A stretch of 12,500 bases of DNA. Origin: Actinidia chinensis (lineage: Eukaryota > Streptophyta > Magnoliopsida > Ericales > Actinidiaceae). Made by a program: the position numbers and the translations under genes. Position 1 is the first letter of the stretch. Each line of letters starts with the position of its first letter. The notes below the pieces were generated by a model. That model worked only from the letters and a program-made list of their open reading frames with translations. It searched no databases and was not told where the DNA came from. Below are positions 7,081 through 12,500 of the stretch, in pieces. The DNA lies in the NCBI GenBank assembly GCA_009663005.1, contig VIGQ01001481.1, positions 1 to 12,500 on the forward strand, in the 5' to 3' direction.

Positions 7081-7929
7081 ATGGTCAAAACGACCATGAC
7101 CGGGGCTAGAAGAACCACTGATTCTTTTGAAACGATTACAGAGAGTTCCACTTTAGGGACTGCCATGACAAACAGTGGAGCAGACCATTTTTCTAAGAAT
7201 TCTTCATTCCAGTTAACCTCCCATAGGTTAAATAGAAAAAACTATATGGAATAGACACAATCTGTGAAGTTGGCAATTGATGCTAGGGGAAAACTCGGAC
7301 ATTTGACTGGTAAAGTGAAGCAACCAGCAATCGGAGATCCTAATCGGAACACCTGGAGGTCGAAAAACTCATTAATCACTACTTAACTTATCAATTCGAT
7401 GGAGCAAACCATAGATAAACCCTAACTTTTTTTATCCACTGCAAAAGATGTGTGGGAGGCAATACGATAAACATATTCTGATTTAGAAAACTCATCTCAA
7501 ATTTTTGATATGAAAACTAAACTATGGCAATCCAAACAAGGAGAACGTGAAGTTACTGTGTACTATAATGAGATGGTTTCACTATGGCAAGAATTGAATC
7601 AATGTTATAATGATGAATGGGATTGTCCCACTGATAGTGTAAAGATTATGAAAAAGGAAGAGAATGGCCATGTGAATTTGTTTTTGGCAGGCCTCAATCG
7701 TAATTTGGATGAAGTCAAAGCTCGGATTCTTGGAAAAAACCTTTGCCATCCCTTCGTGAGACATTTTCTGAGATCAGAAGAGAAGAAACTAGGAGAAAGG
7801 TTATGTTAAACAATCTGAAACCAAAGCCCATTATAGAAATGGAGAACTCAGCCCTCGTTTCAAGAGGCACTGAATCTGATGGTAAAAGGAGGAAGAATCC
7901 CTATTGCGATCACTGCAAGAAGCCAAACA
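7081..7929 (+). pseudogene. copia gag, broken
   Basis: Gag is the capsid/nucleocapsid part of the copia polyprotein. One frame from the ATG at 7081 runs through the whole region but is cut by stops at 7252 (TAG in place of a Trp codon after NYME), 7384, 7423 and 7468 (TAA where GAA is expected). Conserved copia gag words are readable: NRKNYME, AKDVWEAIR, YSDLENSSQIFD, LWQSKQGEREVTVYYNEMVS, FLAGLNRNLDEVKARILG. At 7735-7741 an A run is one base short and the frame moves: the other frame continues with LPSLRETFSEIRREETRRKV. It then reaches YCDHCKKPN (7902-7928), the first half of the nucleocapsid CCHC zinc knuckle, which lacks its His and last Cys. The knuckle is cut by the junction with RT at about 7929. 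Nothing suggests it could be translated. Confidence 0.93.
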
Positions 7930-8840
7930 TGGGAGGTAATGGATCAATCAAGAGAGAAGAAAATAGTTGGAAACAAATGGGTGTTCACAACCAAGTACAA
8001 GTCAGATGTGGATCACTTGAGCGATACAAGGCACACTTGGTGCCTAGAGGTTTCACTCAAACATACGGTATCGACTACCTTGAAACCTTTGCACCCATGG
8101 TAAAACTAAACACAATAAGAATCCTTTTGTCAATTGCAGCCAATCTTGATTGGCCCCTATAACAGTTGGATGTTAAGAATGTATTTTTTAATGGAGACTT
8201 AGAGGAAGAAGTTTACATGGATCCACCACCAGGCTTTAACAAAGTTTGGATAAAAAGTCTACAAACTAAAGAAATCCCTAGACGGTTAAAACAGTCACAA
8301 AGATCCTGAGTTTGAGAGGTTCAATATATTTGTAGAAAATCAAGGATACATTCAGGGGAATTACTTGATTACACCTGTTTACAAAGTATTCAACCAATGA
8401 GACAGATAGCATTATCATAGTGTATGTGGAGATATTATTTTGACTGGGGATGACACAGCTTAAAGATGGAAACAGGTTAAAAAAGGTTTGTCTGCATCAT
8501 GAGTTCGAGATAAAGACATGGAGCGCTAAGATATGTTCTTGGAATGGAGGTTTTGGGTGGAGGAGGTTGGCTAGATTAAAGAAAGGAATTACAGTTTAAC
8601 AAAAGGAAATATGTCATTGACTACTCAAGAGACAGGAATGAGTGTTTTATTTGTAGTCCTAAAGGACTCCAATTATCCAAATTAGAAATCAGGGAAGGGA
8701 CAACAAAGGCTGATACAGTGGAGAAATAACGGGTACAAAAGCTAGTTGAACTAATTTACTGGTCCAATTAATGACCTGATATTGCATTTGTAGTGAGCTT
8801 GTAAGTCAGTTCATGTATTCTCCTCATGAAGAGCACCTTG
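7930..8840 (+). pseudogene. copia reverse transcriptase, truncated and broken
   Basis: Starts abruptly inside the RT region (WEVMDQSREKKIVGNKWVFT), fused to the gag zinc knuckle, so protease and integrase are deleted. A 2-base insertion near 8007-8010 moves the frame; the next part reads LERYKAHLVPRGFTQTYGID, then ETFAPMVKLNTIRILLSIAA. A TAA at 8160 replaces a Gln codon and is followed by QLDVKNVFFNGDLEEEVYMD and the PPPGF motif. Beyond 8250 only short islands remain: YIQGN, the catalytic box area CGDIILTGDD (about 8420-8452; YVDD is changed and split by stops and an indel), KRKYVIDY, and LIYW. The HTRPDIAFVVSL region (8774-8800) leads into RNase H. Shifts and stops are frequent throughout, so the enzyme is dead. 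Confidence 0.9.
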
Positions 8841-9375
8841 AAGTCGAATTGAATTCTAAGGGGTATTTGAAGAGCTCTCCAGGGAAAGGCCTATTCTCAA
8901 GAAGATATGAACAACATAGATTGGGCATATATCAGACACCATTGGGCAGGCTCAAGTCACAATAGAAAATCAAAATCAAGTTATTGTACTTTCTGGGTGG
9001 GGGAAAATTAGTGATTTGGAGAAGTAAGAAACCAAAATGTGGTTGGCGAAGTAGATGTAGAAGCGAATATAGTATCAATGGCTCATGGAGTTTTGTGAGA
9101 GATGGGGCAACCTAAAGAGCCAGTGTGATCATTGCCTATGACATTGGTCCTAGGACAACAAGGTAGCTATTTAGCATTGCACACCAATCTCTTCAACAAG
9201 ATAAAACAAAACAGGTTGCGGTTGATAGGCACTTTATAAGAAGAAAATTGAAGGCAGGAACTATTCGTATGCCATTGCGTTCCAAACATCACAAAGATAG
9301 CTGATATTATACAAGGGATTGTTTAGCCCTAAATATGAGTTTCTCATCAGAAAGTCGGCATGATAGGAATCATAT
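8841..9375 (+). pseudogene. copia RNase H, broken
   Basis: Continues the polyprotein after VSQFMYSPHEEHLEV. Readable parts are GYLKSSPGKGLF, WRSKKPKCG (a changed version of the SKKQ motif), NGSWSF, KTKQVAVDRHFIRRKL, GTIRMP, and the end LFSPKYEFLIRKLGMIGIYAP (in pieces across frames). This is the copia RNase H tail. It is cut by many stops and indels, and the acidic catalytic residues of the ADWAG-type box are not recognisable (GRLK is seen near 8945-8957). The tail is interrupted by the 1188-bp insertion just after the ATATGCACC that normally leads into the PPT. Confidence 0.88.
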
Positions 9376-9384
9376 GCACCAATC
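9376..9384 (+). repeat. Left flank repeat of the nested insertion
   Basis: GCACCAATC, matching GCACCAACT at 10573-10581 at the first seven bases. The right-hand copy reads straight into the PPT (GCACCAACTTGAGGGGG), as in intact copia elements, so this looks like a target duplication with two changed bases. Confidence 0.6.
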
Positions 9385-9424
9385 TTAGTTGCCACCAAAG
9401 TGGGAGCAGGAGTGGGGGGGGGGG

Positions 9425-10179
9425 ATTTGGGAGCGGGGATAAGTAGAAGATCTAGATGATGAGCGTTTAGGGCGTTGGTATACATATACTAAAAAATGTC
9501 AGAATGAATACTAATATAAATTCAATGAATACTTAAAAGATATTCACACTTCACAATAGCCTTTCTTCTCTCTCCTCTAACTTTTCCCTCTTGCTTTCAC
9601 CAGCCAAAAAAAAAAAACCAGAAAACAGACAATGGGTATATGGCTCTGTTTTGCAACTGAAATTGCAATCCGAACTTCGCTCACCACCTCCACCTTGCGA
9701 ATTGGGGGGTTTCCCAAAAAATTTTGTAAACATATTTCTAGAGGGGGGTGGCTGTTGGCTCTTCAACTCATCATCTGAATGAAATATGGCTCTTTTGAGT
9801 CCATGCCTTGGTCGGGATTCATAGAGAATTGCCTATATAGAAGGTGAAGAATGAATGCTTTAGAGCCCTCCATGATCAATGCTTTGAAGTTTAACAGTAG
9901 AGAGAAGAGTACAAGAAGGACCTTTTAGTACTCCATATCTTTGAAGTTGTGACCTTTAATAAGTTTGGTGAGCTAGCCGAAAAAATCGCTTCACTTATTA
10001 GGTGATGTTACTAAATAACCCTTGTACTTTACAACTATATTTTTATCTCTTGTTATAAAAGACAAGGTGTTAGTTTTTAGTTCCAGTAACTTCAAAAATG
10101 GTTGTAGTGCCAAAAGATCATTCCCATTAACAAAATATGGTGACTATTTCATTCAGTACCCCAAATCTCTTTCCGATCC
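9425..10179. other. Non-coding part of the nested insertion
   Basis: AT-rich to 9550, then a CT-rich tract, a poly-A run, and a GC-richer stretch 9590-9780 that is open on both strands. The minus strand there reads SDDELKSQQPPPSRNMFTKF and onward, which looks gene-like, but I cannot name a family. From 9790 to 10170 there is AT-rich DNA with no signal I can support. It may include promoter and leader of the captured RNA-binding protein gene. Confidence 0.35.
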
Positions 10180-10352
10180 ATGGCTGCAGAAGTGGAGTTC
10201 AGATGCCTCATCAGAGGGCTCGCCTGGGCCACCGACAACCAGGTCTCTCGAGAGGGCCTTTGCTCAGTTCGGTGATGATGAAGTCATCGAATCGAAGATC
10301 ATCAACGAACGGCGAAACTGGAAAATCTAGGGGGTTTGGCTTAATAACGTTC
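10180..10352 (+). pseudogene. Glycine-rich RNA-binding protein (GRP7/8 type) fragment
   Basis: From the ATG at 10180 the sequence reads MAAEVEFRCLIRGLAWATDN, the start of plant GRP7/8-type proteins, which bind RNA through one RNA-recognition motif and act in splicing and mRNA handling. RNP2 is CLIRGL (usually CFVGGL). After a 1-base insertion near 10243 the next frame gives SLERAFAQFG, an extra codon, then EVIESKIINE. Another 1-base insertion near 10305-10310 moves the frame again to ETGKSRGFGLITF, which holds RNP1 (RGFGLITF, usually RGFGFVTF). The rest of the RRM and the glycine-rich tail are absent. The fragment follows the full N-terminus in order, so it was taken from the first exon of a real gene. 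With two frameshifts it cannot make the protein. Confidence 0.88.
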
Positions 10353-10564
10353 ATCTGCCCTTCTTCGATCACTTCTCTATCACATCATTCTTCCCTTTAC
10401 TCTCTCCCATGCAGTGCCATGGCGTTGCTGGAGAGAGGCCAAGACGATCCGAGGTCGTCAGGATCTCGCTCCTCTGTCATTAGGATCCGCTTAGTCACGA
10501 ATTTGACGTGGGGAGCACAAATTCGCGGCTTTTGTAAGGAGAGTGGCCTGTGTGAACGATCCCT
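10353..10564 (+). other. Exon-like DNA after the GRP fragment
   Basis: Begins pyrimidine-rich and reaches a splice-acceptor-like CTCTCTCCCATGCAG (ends about 10415), then a GC-rich open stretch reading MALLERGQDDPRSSGSRSSV and onward to the insertion end. I do not recognise the product. It may be intron plus exon of a second captured gene, or of the same donor region. Confidence 0.35.
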
Positions 10565-10580
10565 GCAACTAAGCACCAAC

Positions 10581-10591
10581 TTGAGGGGGAG
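10581..10591 (+). other. Polypurine tract of the copia element
   Basis: TTGAGGGGGAG lies directly before the TGTTGG start of the 3' LTR. This is the usual place and composition of a copia plus-strand primer. Confidence 0.9.
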
Positions 10592-10851
10592 TGTTGGATA
10601 GTTAGGGAAAGTAGATAAATTAGACCATGGTAGTTCCTAAATTCTAGGAATTAGCTGTTGATTTTATTGTTAATTTGTTTCCTGATTATATTATTATTCC
10701 GTCCATATTTATCCCTTAGATTAAGGGATTTTCAATTGTTAGAACTATGGGATTCAATGACAGATTTATAGTCATGTGTCTCTATATATTCTAGCATTTT
10801 CCATTAATCATTAGAGAAGAAGAATTATAGATTTTTCTCCTAAAACTTATA
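10592..10851 (+). repeat. 3' LTR of the copia element
   Basis: 260 bp, beginning TGTTGGATAGTTAGGGAAAG and ending CTAAAACTTATA. It aligns with the 5' LTR over its full length, with many substitutions in the first 150 bases and near identity in the last 100 (TCTATATATTCTAGCATTTT). Bordered by the PPT on one side and CCAAT (10852-10856) on the other. Confidence 0.95.
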
Positions 10852-10856
10852 CCAAT
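10852..10856 (+). repeat. Right target site duplication of the copia element
   Basis: CCAAT, identical to 6778-6782. Confidence 0.9.
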
Positions 10857-12500
10857 CAATAGGCAAAAGGTGAGGATAGGCATCACAATTAACGAGGTAC
10901 ATCCAATCGAACCCTCAACAGGCAAAAGGTGAGGATAGGCATCACAATTAACGCGGTAGGTACATCCATCGAACCCTGTTAGTCAATAGCATAAGTCCTT
11001 GCAAAACAAAACAAATGCAAAATAGTCACTACTCATACTTAAAAATTTTAAATCAGTATTGTTCAAAGAGACAAATTACAACATAAGTTATTAACTAATA
11101 ATACCTAATTAACTTGAGCTTGATCATGTTTTAAACACAAAGTCCAATAGCATTAGTCCTCGCAAAACAATACAAATACAAAACAGTTACTACTTATTAC
11201 TCAAAAATTCAAATCAACATTATTTGAAAGAGATAAAGTACAACATAAGGCGTTAACTAATAATACCTAATTTACATGAACTTAAAGTTGAACCCGGAAA
11301 ACTTCAAATTCAAGTTAATTACGGTCCAAGATACATATACAACATTAAAGAAAAATATACGTACCTCTATATTTAAAGGTGTCGAAATATGATATTTGGA
11401 AAGTACCTGAGCATAGGCCATAGCCAAATTAACGAGGTACATCCAATGAGTCCTTTAGTCAATTAGCATAAGTCTCGCAAAACAAAACAATATGCAAATA
11501 GTCACACTCATTCTTAAAATTTAAATCATGTATAATTTCAAAAAGACAAATATAACATTAGGCATTAACTAATAATATATAATTAACTTGAGCGAATTGA
11601 ATTAAGTGGAAAAACACAAAGTCATAGAAAGAAAATATTACGTACCTCTTATTTAAAGGTGTCGAAATATGTATTTGAAAGTTACCTGAAGCATAGGCAT
11701 AGCAATAACGAGGTACATCCAATCGAGTCCTTTAGTCAATAGCATAAGTCCGCGCAAAAACAAAACAAATGCAAAAATAGTCACTACTCATACTTAAAAT
11801 TTAAATCAGTAAATTTCAAAAAAAGACAAAAATTATAACATAAGGCATTAACTAATAATATATACTTAACTTGAGCTGAATAAAGTGAAAAACACCAAGT
11901 CACTAAACATTAGTTCCTCGCAAAAATAAACAAATACAAAACAGTCACTACTTATTACTCAAAAATCAAACAAATTATTTGAATAAGATAAAAGCAAAAC
12001 ATAAGGGGTTAAACTAATAATACCTATTTACTTGAGCTTAAAGTTGAACCCGGTGAACTTTAAACTCAAGTTAATTAGGGTTCAAGATTAAATATACAAC
12101 ATTTAAACCAAAATTACGTACTCAATATTAAAGGTGTCGAAAATAGTGATTTGAAAAGTAATGAGTATAGGCATCGCAATTAACGAGGTACACAATCGAG
12201 TCCTTTAGTCAATAGCATAAGTCCTCGCAAAACCAAACAATGCAAAAATAGTCCTATCATTACTGAAAAATTTAAATAGTATAATTTCAAGAGACAAATT
12301 ACAACATAACGCATAACTAATAATACCTAATTTAACTACGAGCTGATCATGTTAAACACCAAAGTTCAAAGCCATTAGTCCTCGACAAAACAATTACAAA
12401 TACAAAACAGTCACTACTTATTACTCAAAAATTCAAATCCAACATTATTTGAAATAGATAACGTACAACGTTAGGGTGTTAACTAATAATACCTAATTTA
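10857..12500 (+). repeat. Satellite-like tandem array, ~475-bp higher-order unit
   Basis: Landmark A (TTTAGTCAATAGCATAAGTCC and variants) starts at about 10979, 11455, 11731 and 12204; landmark B (AGTCCAATAGCATTAGTCCT and variants) at about 11141, 11897 and 12362. A and B are related ~160-bp halves sharing CGCAAAACAAAACAAAT, AGTCACTACT.AT and TTAACTAATAATACCTAATT. B is followed by a spacer (AAGTTGAACCCGG...GTACCTC...TTTAAAGGTGTCGAAATA... AACGAGGTACATCCAAT). The full period A+B+spacer is about 473-476 bp. The second unit (11455-11730) is only 276 bp because the B half and part of the spacer are missing. Copies differ mainly by single-base gaps. No coding potential. The array runs off the right edge. 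Confidence 0.88.
10861..10978 (+). repeat. 59-bp duplication at the array edge
   Basis: AGGCAAAAGGTGAGGATAGG followed by CATCACAATTAACG(A/C)GG...TACATCC..TCGAACCCT occurs twice with a 59-bp period (10861 and 10920). The second half of each copy matches the spacer end of the large array (TTAACGAGGTACATCCAAT at 11429 and later), so this is a local expansion of the array edge. Confidence 0.85.

Larger units (their letters stand above)
9385..10572. mobile_element. Nested insertion carrying gene fragments (Pack-type candidate)
   Basis: 1188 bp separate the copia RNase H end from the PPT, where these normally adjoin. The segment begins TTAGTTGCC and ends GCAACTAA, an 8-bp terminal inverted repeat (TTAGTTGC). 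It is flanked by GCACCAA direct repeats (9 bp with two mismatches). The content is unrelated to copia: an 11-G run (9414-9424), a CT-rich stretch (9550-9600), a 12-A run (9606-9617), a GRP-type RNA-binding protein fragment (10180-10352) and further GC-rich exon-like DNA to 10560. A short TIR, 9-bp duplication and captured gene pieces fit a Pack-MULE-like element, though MULE TIRs are usually longer. The alternative is gene capture by the retrotransposon itself, which would not by itself give flanking repeats. Confidence 0.6.
6783..10851 (+). mobile_element. Ty1/copia LTR retrotransposon, inactive, with nested insertion
   Basis: All structural landmarks are present in order: target duplication CCAAT, 5' LTR (6783-7045), PBS TGGTATTAGAGC (7046), gag, a fused RT remnant, RNase H, PPT TTGAGGGGGAG (10581-10591), 3' LTR (10592-10851), CCAAT. 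The order gag-RT-RNase H with an initiator-Met PBS is that of copia elements. Protease, integrase and early RT are missing, so about 2 kb of the usual internal region is gone. Subtracting the 1188-bp insertion at 9385-10572 leaves only about 2.36 kb of element-derived internal DNA. All coding parts carry stops and frameshifts. The LTRs differ at many sites (roughly 80-85% identical by eye), so insertion was not recent. Lineage within copia is not assigned. Confidence 0.95.

Noticed and set aside
7582..7764. Minus-strand open frame
   Set aside because: Antisense shadow of the gag region, which matches copia gag in the sense direction.
9261..9485. Minus-strand proline-rich open frame
   Set aside because: Antisense of copia RNase H plus the G-run; the prolines come from the 11-G tract.
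9385..10572. Helitron, because the insertion starts near TC and ends CTAA
   Set aside because: Helitrons insert between A and T without target duplication. Here there is a GCACCAA repeat on both sides, inverted TTAGTTGC ends, no A-T host junction and no hairpin seen before CTAA.
10857..12500. CRISPR-like array
   Set aside because: Units are ~160-475 bp, diverged throughout and without short constant repeats and unique spacers; this is a satellite in plant nuclear DNA.

Overview
The window looks like intergenic nuclear DNA of a flowering plant. It is AT-rich, has no intact protein-coding gene, and is built mostly from decayed mobile elements, gene fragments and tandem repeats. The plant assignment rests on a decayed Ty1/copia element with an initiator-Met-tRNA primer site, a diverged exon of a plant CLC-f-type chloride channel, a fragment of a plant glycine-rich RNA-binding protein (GRP7/8 type), and leader-like repeats that resemble Ty3/gypsy LTRs. 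No species is named because none can be read from the sequence.

Layout. 1-930: minus-strand LTR/leader-like repeat (copy 1) followed, on that strand, by a short Ty3/gypsy-type polyprotein remnant. 930-3410: AT-rich DNA with one broken CLC exon (1438-1811, minus) and a 130-150 bp sequence duplicated about 1 kb apart. 3416-3932: second copy of the LTR/leader-like repeat, also minus. 4300-4665: plus-strand TATA box, leader and intron-like segment with no readable product. 4926-5043: a 59-bp tandem duplication. 5469-6042: a hAT-like MITE with exact 8-bp target duplications and many GGATCG motifs. 6250-6775: denser, non-repetitive DNA, possibly organelle-derived.

6783-10851: a complete-ended but dead Ty1/copia retrotransposon (LTRs, PBS, PPT, 5-bp target duplication CCAAT). 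Its gag has four stops and a frameshift. Protease, integrase and the start of RT are deleted. RT and RNase H are broken in many places. Between RNase H and the PPT sits a 1188-bp insertion (9385-10572) with short inverted termini and an imperfect target duplication. This insertion carries the 5' part of a GRP-type RNA-recognition-motif gene, so it looks like a Pack-type gene-capturing DNA transposon nested in the copia element.

10857-12500: a tandem array with a ~475-bp higher-order period, made of two related ~160-bp halves plus a unique spacer. It continues past the right edge.

Nothing here forms a working pathway or a new defence-type system. The most informative structures are the gene-carrying nested insertion, the hAT-like MITE, the CLC exon fragment and the higher-order satellite.
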